Origin: Acidobacteriota bacterium
GTDB lineage: Bacteria; Acidobacteriota; Thermoanaerobaculia; UBA5066
Direction: 5' to 3'
DNA: 64,000 bases
Assembly (NCBI GenBank): GCA_029781975.1
Contig: JAKOVQ010000003.1
Location: 1-64,000 of the forward strand
The notes under the pieces are model-generated. The model was not told the origin of the DNA. It did no database searches and was given only the letters and a program-made list of their open reading frames with translations. Position 1 is the first letter of the stretch. Every line of letters begins with the position of its first letter. The position numbers and the translations under genes were made by a program. Shown here piece by piece: positions 17,101 to 28,034 of this stretch.

Positions 17101-19462
17101 TTCGTCGCGGGACTCCCTGGAGGCCCGGAGCGAGGAGCTGACCGAGGCGGTGAAGATCCTGACCCAGACCCAGGACGAGCTCTCGGCCGCGATGGCGGCG
17201 GCGGAGGAGGCGAGCCGCGCCAAGAGCGAGTTCCTGGCGAACATGAGCCACGAGATCCGGACGCCGATGAACGCCATCATCGGGCTGAGCCACCTGGCGC
17301 TCCAGACCCCCCTGACGCCGAAGCAGCGCGAGTACGTCTCCCGCGTCTACCGCTCGGCGCAGAGCCTGCTCGGGATCATCAACGACATCCTCGACGTCTC
17401 GAAGATCGAGGCGGGCCGGCTGACGCTGGAGGCGGTCCCGTTCTCCCTCGAGGAGGTCCTCGACAACCTGGCCACCGTCGTGGCGGCGCGGGCGGCGGAG
17501 AAGTCGCTCGAGGTCGTCGTCTCGGCGGCGCCGGACGTCCCGCGGTCCCTCGTGGGCGATCCGCTGCGGCTCGGGCAGGTCCTCCTGAACCTCGCGGGGA
17601 ACGCGGTGAAGTTCACCGAGGCGGGGGAGGTGACCGTCCGGGTCTCCCTCGACGAGCGGTCGGACGAGGGCGTCGTCCTGAGGTTCGACGTGAGGGACTC
17701 GGGGATCGGCCTGACGCCCGAGCAGATCGGGAAGCTCTTCCAGCCCTTCAGCCAGGCGGACAGCTCCACGACGAGGAAGTACGGGGGGACCGGCCTCGGC
17801 CTGACGATCTCCAAGCGCCTGGTGGAGCTGATGGGAGGGGACATCGGCGTGACGAGCGCCCCCGGGGAGGGGAGCCTCTTCTCGTTCACGGCCCGCTTCG
17901 GCGTGGGCGCGGACGAGGGAACGCGCGAGCGGCTCGTACCGCCCGACCTCCGGGGGCTCCGCGTCCTCGTCGTGGACGACAAGGAGTCCGCCCGGCTCGT
18001 GGCGCAGGACCTCCTCGAGGGGCTGGGGTTCCGGCCCGCCACCGCGGGCGGGGGCGAGGAGGCGCTCGAGGCCGCCCGCGCCGCCTCGGCCGAGGGAGAC
18101 CCGTTCCGCGCCGTCCTGATGGACTACCGGATGGAGCCTCTCGACGGCCTCGAGGCGACGCGCCGCCTCCTGGCCGATGCCGCCGTCCGGCCGTCGCCCG
18201 CGGTGGTGATGATGACGGCCCACGGCCGCGAGGAGGTGATGCGGCAGGCCGAGGCGGCGGGCGTGAGAGGCTTCCTCGTCAAGCCGGTGAACCCGTCGGT
18301 CCTCCTCGACGCGCTCGCCGAGGCGCTCCTGGGCGCGGAGGGGGTGGCCCCGCTCCGGGCCTCGGCGGCCGCGGAGAGGAAGGTCGCCTCGCTCCGCGGC
18401 GCGCGCCTCCTCGTGGTGGACGACAACGAGATCAACCGGCAGGTCGCGCAGGAGATCCTGGAGGCGGCAGGGGCGACGGTGAGGCTCGCGAGCAACGGCC
18501 GCGTGGCGCTCGCGGAGATCGACCGGGACCGCCCCGACCTCGTCCTGATGGACGTCCAGATGCCCGAGATGGACGGCCTCGAGGCGACGCGGCTCCTCCG
18601 GGGCGACCCGCGCCTGGCCGGGCTCCCGATCCTCGCGATGACCGCCCACGCGCTCGTGGAGGAGCGTCAGCGCTGCCTCGCGGCGGGGATGGACGACCAC
18701 GTGTCGAAGCCGATCGACCCCGACCTCCTGATCGACACGGTCGAGCGTCACCTGGCCCGGGCCGGCTTCGAGCCGGGCGAGGAGGCCGTCTCGCGTCCCG
18801 TCCGGCCGACGACGGTCGAGGAGCCGGGAAGCGCCGCCGACCTCCCGGCCGGCCTGCCGGGGTTCGACGAGGCGCAGGCGCTTCGGCGGGTTGCGGGGAA
18901 CCGCGCACTCCTGGGCCGCCTCCTCGGCGACTTCGGCCGGCTGGCCCGGGCGGAGGCCCCGGCGCTGAGGGCCGAGCTCCGCGGCGCCGACCTGGTGGCC
19001 GCGCGGGGCCGGGCGCACGCGCTCAAGGGGGTGGCCGGGAACCTCGCCCTCGTCCCGGTGAGGGAGGCGGCCGCGCGGCTCGAGGCGGCGCTCCGCTCGG
19101 GCGACGCGGCCGAGGCGGAGGCGCTCGCGGACCGGCTGGACGAGGAGCTGGCCCCCGTCCTCGCCGGGCTCGACGCCTGGTCCGCGGCGGCGGCCGCGGC
19201 GGCCGCCGCGCCGTCGGGCGAGCCGGCCGACCCGAAGGCCCTGGAGCCCCGCCTGAGGGAGCTCGACCGGCTCCTCGCGGAAGGGAACCTGCGCGCGGAC
19301 GAGACGTGGGCGGAGATCGTGGCGGCCGCTGGGGGCCTCGCCGCCGACGAGAGGCAATCCGTCCAGGACGGGATCGACGCCCTCGACTACGACGGCGCGC
19401 GGTCCGGCCTCGCAGCCTTCGCGCGGGCGATCGGCCTTCCGTGGCAGGATCCCGGGGCATGA
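14153..19462 (+). CDS. hybrid sensor histidine kinase: SBP_bac_3, five PAS, HisKA, HATPase, two REC, HPt
   Basis: A 1769-residue membrane kinase. In order: signal peptide (to about 37), periplasmic solute-binding-like sensor 64-290, membrane helix 305-330, PAS domains near 350-470, 475-600, 605-725, 734-860 and 864-985, and a short coiled coil. HisKA carries His1033 ([10 protein letters not shown]), followed by HATPase 1135-1250 ([13 protein letters not shown]). Receiver 1 carries Asp1324 (VLMDYRMEP), receiver 2 Asp1467 ([12 protein letters not shown]). The C-terminal HPt domain carries His1622 (AHALKG). Every relay residue is present, so phosphate can travel His-Asp-His within one chain and then to a separate receiver. 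The periplasmic domain probably binds an amino acid or similar solute. The GTG start has TAATTT ending 6 bases upstream and no ribosome site. Confidence 0.93.
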   Translation: MRTAAAPTGSRVRPGAALLLGLALAGAPGDAGLRAAGQEAPREALPAPSPATPAFVPRPLALTAEERAFLAAHPEIRVGVDPAYRPFGFVSSGGRYGGLTADYVRIAEGALGIRFTVVPIEGRDLAHAARAQRLDVLAGFAPSPRSAERYTFTTPFLAFPLAIVTRYDAPFVQDLADVADRPIAVLPLRATSEVLAGRLPNAIFVLADSPRAQLELVARKRAFSAVANLAAVNDVLDGPLRAELKVAAVLGSDPDVLAFAVRKDWPVLSGLLQRVVDAVPPEEAHAIRARWLSVRVEERRTDWGKVLLAAAPVVGAFVAVLAVMALANRRLKAQIEARERLEAEVRRSEASARAVFEHAGVGIAASDLDGRILRVNDTFCDLLGSPAAEVVGRPLSDFVHPEDRAASLRSVGEAVEGEGVVARQHRRFLRKGGEVRWGDTRVSTVRGPDGRASAVVTCVSDVTVLKEAQAALADQLLFQQALVDTLPNPIFFKDAEARFVGCNRAYEAAFGTSRHALAGKTVLELAYLPEEARRAYHAEDVSVIAQGTTVGREETLTFADGVAHECLYWVAGFRQADGRPGGLVGVVVDITDQKQAEREARKAQELLRDVTDGVPGVVLQLRRDAAGARDVTFVSRQVEELLGVPGEAARAGIGALLAVVHEEDRDAVLSSLDASAETLEPWAREFRVTGRDGEARWFLGEAEPRPLADGGVVWNGLLTDVTERRRLREGIRAAEQRWQLALAANADGIWDWNVETGAVWYSPRWKAILGYADAEVANEFSTLARLLHPEDLQGVMAKARAFTDGKLPRWELEYRMRHKDGSWRWIASRAAGQKDASGRIVRVVGSHRDMTARRQADIELKTLSEAIRQNPAMVFITRPTGEITYVNPQFTRVTGYAFEDVQGRKPSVLKSGWVDDSVYADLWATVLRGDLWRGEMLNKKKDGDLYWASVSISSVKDEKGGVSSLICIQEDITDRKQAEKELASSRDSLEARSEELTEAVKILTQTQDELSAAMAAAEEASRAKSEFLANMSHEIRTPMNAIIGLSHLALQTPLTPKQREYVSRVYRSAQSLLGIINDILDVSKIEAGRLTLEAVPFSLEEVLDNLATVVAARAAEKSLEVVVSAAPDVPRSLVGDPLRLGQVLLNLAGNAVKFTEAGEVTVRVSLDERSDEGVVLRFDVRDSGIGLTPEQIGKLFQPFSQADSSTTRKYGGTGLGLTISKRLVELMGGDIGVTSAPGEGSLFSFTARFGVGADEGTRERLVPPDLRGLRVLVVDDKESARLVAQDLLEGLGFRPATAGGGEEALEAARAASAEGDPFRAVLMDYRMEPLDGLEATRRLLADAAVRPSPAVVMMTAHGREEVMRQAEAAGVRGFLVKPVNPSVLLDALAEALLGAEGVAPLRASAAAERKVASLRGARLLVVDDNEINRQVAQEILEAAGATVRLASNGRVALAEIDRDRPDLVLMDVQMPEMDGLEATRLLRGDPRLAGLPILAMTAHALVEERQRCLAAGMDDHVSKPIDPDLLIDTVERHLARAGFEPGEEAVSRPVRPTTVEEPGSAADLPAGLPGFDEAQALRRVAGNRALLGRLLGDFGRLARAEAPALRAELRGADLVAARGRAHALKGVAGNLALVPVREAAARLEAALRSGDAAEAEALADRLDEELAPVLAGLDAWSAAAAAAAAAPSGEPADPKALEPRLRELDRLLAEGNLRADETWAEIVAAAGGLAADERQSVQDGIDALDYDGARSGLAAFARAIGLPWQDPGA

Positions 19463-20655
19463 GCACGGGCGCCGCGCGGCCTCGCGTCCTGGTGGTGGAC
19501 GACCAGCCGGTGAACGTGAAGGCGCTGGCCGCGCTCCTCGCCGGGGAGGTGGACGCCGTCTTCGCGACCGACGGCGCGTCCGCCCTGGCCAAGGTCCGGC
19601 AGGCGCCGCCGGACCTCGTCCTCCTCGACGTCGACATGCCGGGGATGGACGGCTACGAGGTCTGCCGGCGCCTGAAGGCGGACCCCGCGACCGCCGACGT
19701 CCCGGTCGTCTTCGTCACGGGGATGACGCAGACCGAGGACGAGGAGAAGGGGCTCTCGGCCGGCGCCATCGACTACATCACGAAGCCGTTCCAGCCCGCG
19801 ATCGTCAGGGCGCGGGTGAGGAACCACCTCGAGCTGAAGCGGAGCCGCGACGCGCTCGTCGAGAGCTACCGGCGCCTCGAGGCGGCGCAGGCGAGCCTCG
19901 TCCAGGCGGAGAAGATGGCGTCGCTGGGCCAGCTCGTGGCCGGCGTGGCGCACGAGATCAACACGCCGATCGGGATCGCGCTGACGGCCGCGAGCCACGC
20001 GGGCGAGAAGGCGGCGGTCCTCGGCGAGCGCTTCCGGGGCGGGAAGATGACGCGCGCCGACCTCGAGGCGTTCCTCGCCCTGGAGGGGGAGAGCTCGTCC
20101 CTGATCCTCTCGAGCCTCGCCCGCTCGGCGGCCGTCGTCGAGCGGTTCAAGCAGGTCGCGACCGACCAGGCCGCCGACGCGCTCGCCGAGGTCGACCTCG
20201 GCGTCCAGCTCCGCGAGGGGGTCCGCCTCTGGGAAGCCGCCCACGCGGGGGTCTCCCTGGAGGTGGCCCTGTCGTGTGCCGACGGGATCCGGCTCCAGAC
20301 CTTCCCCGCGGCCCTCAGGCGGCTCCTCCACGCCCTCCTCGACAACGTCCTCGGCCACGCCTACCCGTCGGGCGGGGGTCGGGCGGAGGTCGTCGCCGTC
20401 CCCCGCGACGGAGGGGGCGCCGAGCTCCGGGTGACGGACCGGGGCGCGGGGATCGCCCCGGCGGACCTGGCGCGGGTCTACGACCCGTTCTTCACCACGA
20501 GGCGCGGGGCCGGCTACGTCGGCCTCGGGCTGACGCTGGCGTTCAACCTCGTCAGCTCCACCCTCCGCGGGCGCATCGGCGTGGAGAGCGCTCCGGGCGA
20601 GGGGACGACGGTGCGCGTCGAGCTGCCGGCGCGGGTGACCGCGCCCGCCGGGTGA
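19459..20655 (+). CDS. response regulator-histidine kinase hybrid
   Basis: A 398-residue cytoplasmic protein: receiver 1-122 with Asp57 ([11 protein letters not shown]) and Lys109, a coiled coil about 124-152, a dimerisation/His box with His165 ([12 protein letters not shown]), then an ATPase domain ([16 protein letters not shown]). The ATG overlaps the previous stop as ATGA, so translation is coupled. Its receiver is a natural acceptor for the upstream HPt domain. The kinase part is a paralogue of the next gene: both share the unusual GVAHxxNTxxGIAxTAASH box. Confidence 0.92.
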   Translation: MSTGAARPRVLVVDDQPVNVKALAALLAGEVDAVFATDGASALAKVRQAPPDLVLLDVDMPGMDGYEVCRRLKADPATADVPVVFVTGMTQTEDEEKGLSAGAIDYITKPFQPAIVRARVRNHLELKRSRDALVESYRRLEAAQASLVQAEKMASLGQLVAGVAHEINTPIGIALTAASHAGEKAAVLGERFRGGKMTRADLEAFLALEGESSSLILSSLARSAAVVERFKQVATDQAADALAEVDLGVQLREGVRLWEAAHAGVSLEVALSCADGIRLQTFPAALRRLLHALLDNVLGHAYPSGGGRAEVVAVPRDGGGAELRVTDRGAGIAPADLARVYDPFFTTRRGAGYVGLGLTLAFNLVSSTLRGRIGVESAPGEGTTVRVELPARVTAPAG

Positions 20656-20668
20656 GGGGAGGACGACG

Positions 20669-21466
20669 ATGGCGAGGCCCGACCCGGACGAGATGGAGCG
20701 GCTCCTCAGGGAGGCCGAGGCGGACCGGGCGCTCGCGCGGACGGTGCCGGGCGTCGCCCACGACCTGAACACGCTCGTCGGGATCGCGGTGACCGCGGCC
20801 TCCCACGAGGCCGAGACGGTCGCCTCGCTCCGGGCGTCCCTCGAGTCCGGGGCCCTCACCCGCTCGTCCATGACCGCCTCTCTCGCGAAGCTGGACGAGG
20901 CGGGGACGCTCGTGCGGACGAACCTCGGCCGCGCGGTCGAGCTGATCGCGAGCCTCAAGCACCTGACGGCGGGCGGGCCCTCGGGCGTGCTCTCGGTCGT
21001 GGACGTGACGCGGCTCCTCGAGGACGCCGCGCGGGGCCTGGCGCCGCTGGCGCGGAAGTCCGCGAGCCGCGTGGAGGTCCGCGCCCCCGAGTCGCTGGCC
21101 GTGAGGACCGACGCCGCCGCGCTCGCCCGCGTCGTCCTGAACCTCGCCCACAACGCCCTCGTCCACGCCTTCGAGGAGGGCCGGGGGGGGACGGTCGTCC
21201 TCGCCGCCGAGCCGTCGGACGGGGGGGCGGTCGTCACGGTCGCGGACGACGGGCGGGGGATGCCTCCGGACGTGGAGGCGCGTGCCTTCGAGCCCCACTT
21301 CACGACCGCGCGGGAGCGGGGCGGGACGGGCCTGGGCCTCTCGGTGGCCCGCGACCTGGTGGAGGGGCCGCTCCGCGGCTCCCTGGAGCTGTCGACCGGA
21401 GCCGGCCGGGGGACGACCATCCGGCTGCGCCTTCCGGGCCTGCGCCCGGACGAGACGGCGGGCTGA
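20669..21466 (+). CDS. small histidine kinase lacking a sensor
   Basis: A 265-residue kinase with only a dimerisation/phosphoacceptor region (candidate His31 in GVAHDLNTLVGIA) and an ATPase domain (NLAHNALVHAF, DDGRGMP, GGTGLGLSVARDL). No sensory, receiver or membrane segment is present. In the His box, Asp-Leu-Asn-Thr-Leu replaces the more usual Glu-Ile-Asn-Thr-Pro of its upstream paralogue, so activity may be altered. It lies 13 bases after the receiver-kinase gene and 10 before the HD-GYP gene. GAGGACGACG precedes the ATG. It probably arose by duplication of the receiver-kinase and loss of the receiver, and may phosphorylate the following HD-GYP protein. Confidence 0.88.
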   Translation: MARPDPDEMERLLREAEADRALARTVPGVAHDLNTLVGIAVTAASHEAETVASLRASLESGALTRSSMTASLAKLDEAGTLVRTNLGRAVELIASLKHLTAGGPSGVLSVVDVTRLLEDAARGLAPLARKSASRVEVRAPESLAVRTDAAALARVVLNLAHNALVHAFEEGRGGTVVLAAEPSDGGAVVTVADDGRGMPPDVEARAFEPHFTTARERGGTGLGLSVARDLVEGPLRGSLELSTGAGRGTTIRLRLPGLRPDETAG

Positions 21467-21476
21467 GGAGGATCCG

Positions 21477-22601
21477 ATGGACCCATCAGAGGACGACGCC
21501 CCGATCTTCGCGCCGGAGGACGTCCCCGTCTCCAGCGCGCCCCGCTCGGAGGAGCCGTGGAAGGTGCTGGTCGTCGACGACGAGGAGCAGGTCCACGCCG
21601 TGACCAAGCTCGTCCTCGGCGACTTCACCTTCGAGGGGCGCGGCCTCAGCTTCCTCGGGGCCTTCTCGGGGAAGGACGGCGCCAGGCTCCTCCGGGAGAA
21701 CCCGGACGTCGCCGTGATCCTCCTCGACGTCGTGATGGAGACCGACCACGCCGGGCTCGACCTGGTGAGGAAGATCCGCGAGGAGCAGGGGAACCGGAAG
21801 GTGCGGATCGTCCTGAGGACGGGCCAGCCGGGCCAGGCCCCGGAGAAGCAGGCGTTCCTCGGCTACGACATCAACGACTACCGGACGAAGACCGAGCTCA
21901 CCTCCGACAAGCTCTTCACGGCCATGGTCGGGGCGCTCCGGAACTACGAGGACATCGAGCGGATCTCGTTCCTCTACGAGCAGGTCCAGGCGTCGCAGCT
22001 CGCCGCCGTCGTGGCGATGGCGGACCTCGCCGAGTTCAAGGACGAGGACACGGGTGAGCACGTCCTGAGGATCAAGCGCCGGACGGAGGCGATCACCCGC
22101 CAGCTCGTCGACGGGAGCCCGTACTCGGCGCAGATCGACGACACGTTCCGGGCGCTGATCGGGACGGCGAGCATCCTCCACGACATCGGGAAGGTGGGAA
22201 TTCCCGACCGGATCCTCCGCAAGCCCGCGCCGCTCGACGAGGACGAATGGCGGATCATGAAGACCCACACGACGCTGGGCGAGAGCCTGCTCGGGAAGCT
22301 CGCGCGGATGGTCCACGGCCCGAGCTTCATGTCGCTCGGCTCGCGGATCGCGGGGGCGCATCACGAGAAGTGGGACGGGACCGGCTACCCGCGGGGGCTC
22401 GCGGGGGAGGCGATCCCGCTCGAGGCGCGGATCGTCTCCGTGGCCGACGTCTTCGACGCCCTGGTCCACCGGCGTCCCTACAAGGACCCGTGGCCCGTCG
22501 TGGACGCCCTCGAGGCGCTGCGGCGGGACTCGGGGACCCACTTCGACCCGGTGGTAGTCGACGCCTTCGCCGCCGTCGTGAAGCGGGAGGGGTGGGAGTG
22601 A
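21477..22601 (+). CDS. response regulator with HD-GYP cyclic-di-GMP phosphodiesterase domain
   Basis: A 374-residue output protein. Receiver about 28-150 with phosphoacceptor Asp84 (LLDVVMETDHAG), a linker helix, then HD-GYP about 175-370. His235-Asp236 (LHDIGKVGIPD), the conserved His in MKTHTTLGE, His295-His296, and the GTGYP signature at 301-305 are all present, so it should be an active metal-dependent phosphodiesterase cutting cyclic-di-GMP. It is the RpfG layout. The ATG at 21477 follows GGAGGATCCG; the frame is open further upstream but overlaps the previous gene. As the only effector in the four-gene cluster, it is the probable end of the relay, controlling motility, adhesion or secretion through the second messenger. 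Confidence 0.93.
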   Translation: MDPSEDDAPIFAPEDVPVSSAPRSEEPWKVLVVDDEEQVHAVTKLVLGDFTFEGRGLSFLGAFSGKDGARLLRENPDVAVILLDVVMETDHAGLDLVRKIREEQGNRKVRIVLRTGQPGQAPEKQAFLGYDINDYRTKTELTSDKLFTAMVGALRNYEDIERISFLYEQVQASQLAAVVAMADLAEFKDEDTGEHVLRIKRRTEAITRQLVDGSPYSAQIDDTFRALIGTASILHDIGKVGIPDRILRKPAPLDEDEWRIMKTHTTLGESLLGKLARMVHGPSFMSLGSRIAGAHHEKWDGTGYPRGLAGEAIPLEARIVSVADVFDALVHRRPYKDPWPVVDALEALRRDSGTHFDPVVVDAFAAVVKREGWE

Positions 22602-22692
22602 CCGCGACGGGCGCCTCGGACCGGCCTTGCGAGGCCGCTCGGGACGGCGGCGGGGCGGACGGGGAGCGCGCCGGGCGGCGTACGATGGGGCG

Positions 22693-23331
22693 ATGGCTGA
22701 CGAACGCCCCCTGACCCTCGGCGAGGAGATCGCCAACGCCGTGACCCACGGGGTGGGGCTCCTGCTGAGCCTCGCGGGGCTTCCGGTCCTCCTGACCTTC
22801 GGCGTCGCACGGCAGAGCACCGCGACGCTCGTCGGCGCTTCGGTCTTCGCCGCGACGATGGTCGTCCTCTACGCGGTCTCGACGCTCTACCACGCGCTCC
22901 CCGACTCGAGGGCGAAGAGGGTCTTCCACGTCCTCGACCACGCGGCCATCTACCTCCTGATCGCCGGGACCTACACGCCGTTCACGCTGGGCGTCCTCCG
23001 GGGCGCGTGGGGCTGGACCCTGTTCGGCGTCGTCTGGGGGCTCGCCGTCCTGGGGGTGACGTTCAAGGGGGTGGCCGGGTTCCGGAGGCCGCACCTCTCG
23101 ACCGCCGTCTACGTCGGGATGGGGTGGCTCGTGGTGGTGGCCGCGCGCCCGCTCGTCCGGGACGTCCCGTGGCAGGGGCTCCTCCTCCTCGTCCTCGGAG
23201 GGCTCCTCTACACGGGCGGGGTGGGCTTCTACGCCGCCAAGCGGATGCGCTATGCCCACATGGTCTGGCACCTCTTCGTCCTGGCGGGAAACGCGTGCCA
23301 CTTCCTCGCCGTCCTCTGGTACGCCGCCTGA
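22693..23331 (+). CDS. hemolysin III / PAQR-family membrane protein
   Basis: A 212-residue seven-helix membrane protein of the HlyIII (YqfA/PAQR) family. Diagnostic features are LGEEIANAVTHGVGL at the start, STLYHALPDS, FHVLDHAAIYLLIAGTYTPF, and MRYAHMVWHLFVLAGNACHF near the end. The conserved Ser, Asp and three His residues form the likely zinc site. Despite the name, haemolysis is not the usual role; relatives influence membrane lipid homeostasis or act as amidase-like hydrolases. TACGAT ends 6 bases before the ATG with no Shine-Dalgarno, indicating a leaderless transcript separate from the phosphorelay genes. Confidence 0.9.
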   Translation: MADERPLTLGEEIANAVTHGVGLLLSLAGLPVLLTFGVARQSTATLVGASVFAATMVVLYAVSTLYHALPDSRAKRVFHVLDHAAIYLLIAGTYTPFTLGVLRGAWGWTLFGVVWGLAVLGVTFKGVAGFRRPHLSTAVYVGMGWLVVVAARPLVRDVPWQGLLLLVLGGLLYTGGVGFYAAKRMRYAHMVWHLFVLAGNACHFLAVLWYAA

Positions 23332-23380
23332 GCCCGGGGGCGGGATAATCGCCCCGCTTCCGGCCCAGGGAGGCACGGTC

Positions 23381-24229
23381 ATGGACGGAGAGGACCCGGT
23401 TCCCGCGGCGAGGCGGCGGCCCCGGCCGAGCGGCCCCGCCCCGCGAAGGGAGAGCCTGCGCGTCCGCGTGATCCACTGGGGCGGGGACGACGCGCTCGAG
23501 GGGATCGAGCGGATCCGCGGCCTCGGGCACGCCGTCTTCGGCCGGATGGCCGACGGTCCGGCCCTCGTCGCCGAGCTGGAGCGGGAGCCTCCCGACGTGA
23601 TCGTCGTCGACCTCGGCAAGCGTCCCGCGACGGGCCGCGACACGGCCCTCGCCCTCCGGAAGAGGCGAGGGACGCGGGCCGTCCCCCTCGTCCTGGCGGG
23701 CGGGGCCCCGGACGTGACCCGGGCCGCGGCAGCCCTTCTCCCCGGCGTCGTGACCTCCCCCTGGGAGCGGATCGAGAAGGCGCTCCTGCGCGCGGAGGAA
23801 GGGCGGAACGGGGTGCCGCGCCCGGCGCTCTCGGTCGTCGCGGGCTACTCCGGGACGCCCCTCCCTCGCAAGCTCGGCATCCGGGAGGGGAGCGTCGTCG
23901 CGCTCGTCGGGGCGCCGGAGGGGTTCGCGCGGAGCCTCGTCCCGCTCCCGGCGGGCGTCCGCCTCGTCGGGGAGCCGACCGCCGAGGCGGGGCTCGTCGT
24001 CTGGTTCGTGAGGTCGCGCGAGGCGCTCGCGGCGCGGATCGGGGAGATGGCGGAGGCCGCGTCGCGCGGCAAGGTCTGGATCGTCTGGCCGAAGAGGTCG
24101 TCTCCGCTCGCCGGCGACCTCGGGCAGGACGACGTCCGCCGGAGCGGCCTCGCGGCCGGCATGGTCGACTTCAAGGTCTGCGCGGTCGACGTCGACTGGT
24201 CGGGCCTCCTCTTCACGAAGAGGCGCTGA
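23381..24229 (+). CDS. DUF3052-like protein with N-terminal degenerate receiver
   Basis: A 282-residue protein. Residues about 27-140 have the alternating pattern of a response-regulator receiver, including a candidate Asp (VIVVDLGKRP), but the early acidic pair and the late Lys are missing, so it is probably a pseudo-receiver. From about 150 the sequence matches DUF3052: GYSGTPLPRKLGI, a central WFVRSREAL, VWIVWPKRSS, and a final DFKVCAVDVDWSGL. The C-terminal family is small and of unknown function. A GATAAT -10 at 23344-23349 and AGGGAGG before the ATG indicate a normal leadered message. An in-frame ATG at 23252 lies inside the hemolysin-III gene and is rejected. Confidence 0.8.
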   Translation: MDGEDPVPAARRRPRPSGPAPRRESLRVRVIHWGGDDALEGIERIRGLGHAVFGRMADGPALVAELEREPPDVIVVDLGKRPATGRDTALALRKRRGTRAVPLVLAGGAPDVTRAAAALLPGVVTSPWERIEKALLRAEEGRNGVPRPALSVVAGYSGTPLPRKLGIREGSVVALVGAPEGFARSLVPLPAGVRLVGEPTAEAGLVVWFVRSREALAARIGEMAEAASRGKVWIVWPKRSSPLAGDLGQDDVRRSGLAAGMVDFKVCAVDVDWSGLLFTKRR

Positions 24230-24355
24230 CGGGGCGCGGGCCGTCCGGGCGAGAGGCCGGGACGGCCGAGGACCTCTCCGCGGCGGCCCCGTCGACCGGC
24301 TTCGGTTTAGGGTCCGCGCGCGCGAGAATCGGCCGGTTCCCCCAGGAGGCCCGCG

Positions 24356-26050
<1,695 letters not shown>

Positions 26051-26140
26051 CGAAGGGGCTGGGGCTGCACGGATCGGCGCGTGGTCCCGGCGCTCTGGCG
26101 CCCGTCTCCGCTTTTCTTGGCCCTCGTCTCGTCCGGGCCA

Positions 26141-26951
26141 CCGTGCGAGCGTGGAGGGCGGGAGTCGAAGGCCCTCACGCGGTCCGCTGCGCGCGGGCCA
26201 CCCGCTTGCGCCCGGCGGCGCGACCCCTCCGGGGCGGGCCTGAACTCCTCGCTGCGCTCGTCAGACAGCAGGCCCGCCTGATCCTGCGGGGCCGCGCCGG
26301 CGGGTGAGCGGGTCCCGGCCCGTGCTCGGACGGACTCGCGCGAGGGCCTTCGCCTCCCGCCTTCGCGCCCTCCGGGCGCGAAGAGACGGGGCGGCGCCGG
26401 AGGCGCCGCGAAGACCTGTTCTCTCGTGAGGCGGAGCGCGTGCTCGAGGGGCATTGCCCCGAAAGCGGGGGGGGGCGCGGATGCTCGAACTCGCATCTGT
26501 CGCCGTCCCCCGCAGAACTCGAACAGTTGGTCCCTCGCGGATGACGGATCACGGATCACAGACCTGACCCCAAGTCCCTCAAGTCCCTTCTGTTGCCACC
26601 TCCCCCAACGCTCGACCAGTTGGTCGCCCGCGGATCCCAGATCACGGATCACAGACCTGACCCCAAGTTCGAGTCCGAAGGGGGGAGGCTTCCCCCCGGA
26701 GAATTGAGGATTTCGTCGCGCCCGGGGGGCGCGACGGGCGGGGGGTGGGTGCCCCTGTGCGTGTCCGTCCGAGCACGGGCCGGGACCCGCTCGCCCGGGG
26801 GCGCGCCGGGAGCGGGATCAGCGCGGCAACTGTTTGAGCGAAGCGAGTTTTGCCGCGCCCCGCGGACGGCGCGGCTCCGGGCGCAAGCGGGTGGCCCGCG
26901 CGCAGCGGACCGCGCAGGGGCACCCGCCCCCCGCCTTACACGCTCGCACGG
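26141..26951. repeat. long imperfect inverted repeat in a gene-free region
   Basis: The 927 bases at 26051-26977 hold no credible gene. Its flanks are an imperfect inverted repeat of about 200 bp per arm (26141-26334 and 26764-26951). Three blocks match exactly in reverse complement: 26142-26153 with 26939-26950, 26179-26215 with 26878-26914 (37 bp), and 26306-26334 with 26764-26792 (29 bp). The parts between blocks differ in length and sequence. No transposase, target-site duplication or terminal CA/TG was found, so this looks like an interspersed intergenic repeat or a decayed non-autonomous element rather than an intact insertion sequence. Confidence 0.8.
26518..26668. repeat. 93-bp direct repeat with CCTGACCCC core, inside the inverted repeat
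   Basis: Segments 26518-26575 and 26611-26668 are about 85% identical by eye and include a perfect 29-bp block (26547-26575 and 26640-26668) made of GGATCACGGATCACAG followed by ACCTGACCCCAAG. The spacing of 93 bp is also the period. The GGATCAC sequence itself repeats inside the block. Similar GGGGTCAGGT-containing repeats are known near tyrosine (Y1-type) REP-associated transposases, but no such gene is in the window. Confidence 0.85.
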
Positions 26952-26977
26952 ACTCCCGGGGAGAGGGGGGGGTGGGG

Positions 26978-27994
26978 TCAGTCGCCGTCCTGGAAGGCGC
27001 GGAGGGGGGCGGCCTCGAGGGGGGCCTGGGGAGAGCGGCCGAGCGAGGCGAGGGCGTGGGCGACGACCTGGACGGCGTGCCTTCGGCCGTTCTCGATGAA
27101 GAGCTTCCCGATGTCGACCCCGGCGGCCACGACGCCGGCGACGTAGAGGCCCGGGACGTTCGTCTCCATCGACTCGGCGTCGTGGACGACGTGACCGTCG
27201 GGCGTGACGTCGATGCCGAGCGAGCGGAGGAAGTCGAAGTCGGGGTGGTAGCCGGTCAGGGCGAGGACGAAGTCGTTCGGGACCTCGAAGCGCCCGCGCC
27301 GGCCCCGGAGGATGACGCTCTTCTCCTCGACCCTGACGACCGTCGTCTCGAAGAAGGCGCGGATCGCCCCCTCCTTCACCCGGTTCTCGAGGTCGGGCTT
27401 CAGCCAGTACTTCACGCTCTTCCCGAACGAGTCCCCGCGCACGGCCATCGTCACGCGCGCTCCGCTCCGGTGGAGCTCCAGGGCGGCCTCGGCCGCCGAG
27501 TTCTTCCCGCCGACGACGAGGACGTCGGTCCCCGCGTACGGGTAGGGCTCGTGGTAGTAGTGCGAGACCTTGGGGAGCTCCTCGCCCGGGACGCCGAGGG
27601 GGTTCGGGTGGTCGAAGAAGCCCGTCGCCACGACCAGGCGGCGGCACTCGTGGACCTCGCGGCTCGTGGTGACGCGGAAGCCGCCGGGGGTGGGCTCCGC
27701 CCCGAGGACGCGCTCGTAGAGGCGGAGGGAGAGGCCGAAGCGCTCGGCGGCCTTGCGGTAGTAGGTCAGCCCCTCCTGCCGGGTCGGCTTCGGGCCGCGC
27801 GTGGGGAACGGGAGGGCGCCGATCTCGAGGAGCTCGGGCGTCGAGAAGAAGACGGTCCCCGTGGGCCAGGCGACGAGGGTGTTGAGGAGGGCTCCCTTCT
27901 CGACGACGAGGTGGGTGAGGCCCTGGCGGGTCGCCTCGATGGCGCAGGCCAGGCCGACCGGTCCGGCCCCGACGACGAGGATGTCGACCGTCAC
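26978..27994 (-). CDS. ypdA: YpdA-type putative bacillithiol disulfide reductase
   Basis: A 338-residue NADPH/FAD oxidoreductase. The FAD dinucleotide fold is at residues 3-30 (DILVVGAGPVGLACAIEA), the NADPH fold in the middle (VLVVGGKNSAAEAALEL), and the family sequence ends with VAGVVAAGVDIGKLFIENG. There is no CxxC redox pair, which separates it from thioredoxin reductase and matches YpdA/Bdr, which reduces oxidised bacillithiol. No bshA, bshB or bshC gene is in the window, so use of bacillithiol is an inference. The GTG at 27994 has TATCAT ending 6 bases upstream and no ribosome site. An ATG further up at 28036 would run into the divergent gene and is rejected. Confidence 0.88.
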   Translation of the reverse strand: MTVDILVVGAGPVGLACAIEATRQGLTHLVVEKGALLNTLVAWPTGTVFFSTPELLEIGALPFPTRGPKPTRQEGLTYYRKAAERFGLSLRLYERVLGAEPTPGGFRVTTSREVHECRRLVVATGFFDHPNPLGVPGEELPKVSHYYHEPYPYAGTDVLVVGGKNSAAEAALELHRSGARVTMAVRGDSFGKSVKYWLKPDLENRVKEGAIRAFFETTVVRVEEKSVILRGRRGRFEVPNDFVLALTGYHPDFDFLRSLGIDVTPDGHVVHDAESMETNVPGLYVAGVVAAGVDIGKLFIENGRRHAVQVVAHALASLGRSPQAPLEAAPLRAFQDGD

Positions 27995-28034
27995 CCGGCG
28001 ATGATAGGCGACCCTCGGGGGTAGCATCGCCGCC
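27995..28034. promoter_or_regulatory. divergent, probably leaderless promoter pair
   Basis: Only 40 bases separate the two start codons. TATCAT (minus strand, 28006-28001) lies 6 bases before the ypdA GTG and TAGCAT (28022-28027) lies 7 bases before the dipeptidase ATG. Each gene's -35 region must therefore fall inside or beyond the other's -10 and start, so the two promoters should compete. Confidence 0.6.

Noticed and set aside
12398-19357. Minus-strand open frame of over 2,300 codons opposite the kinase genes
   Set aside because: It is Arg/Gly/Pro-rich with no domain, a known artefact of high-GC coding on the other strand, where real domains are continuous.
22693-23331. Haemolysin/virulence factor
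   Set aside because: The HlyIII name is historical; the sequence is an ordinary PAQR-type membrane protein found in many non-pathogens.
26518-26668. CRISPR array
   Set aside because: Only two repeat copies, imperfect outside a 29-bp core, and the intervening sequence is itself related between copies; no cas gene nearby.
26141-26951. Intact insertion sequence
   Set aside because: No transposase frame, no flanking target duplication, and the repeat arms are interrupted by unmatched segments of different length.
26051-26977. Coding genes inside the repeat block
   Set aside because: Short open frames exist on both strands but follow the repeat structure, have no ribosome sites and show no recognisable domain.
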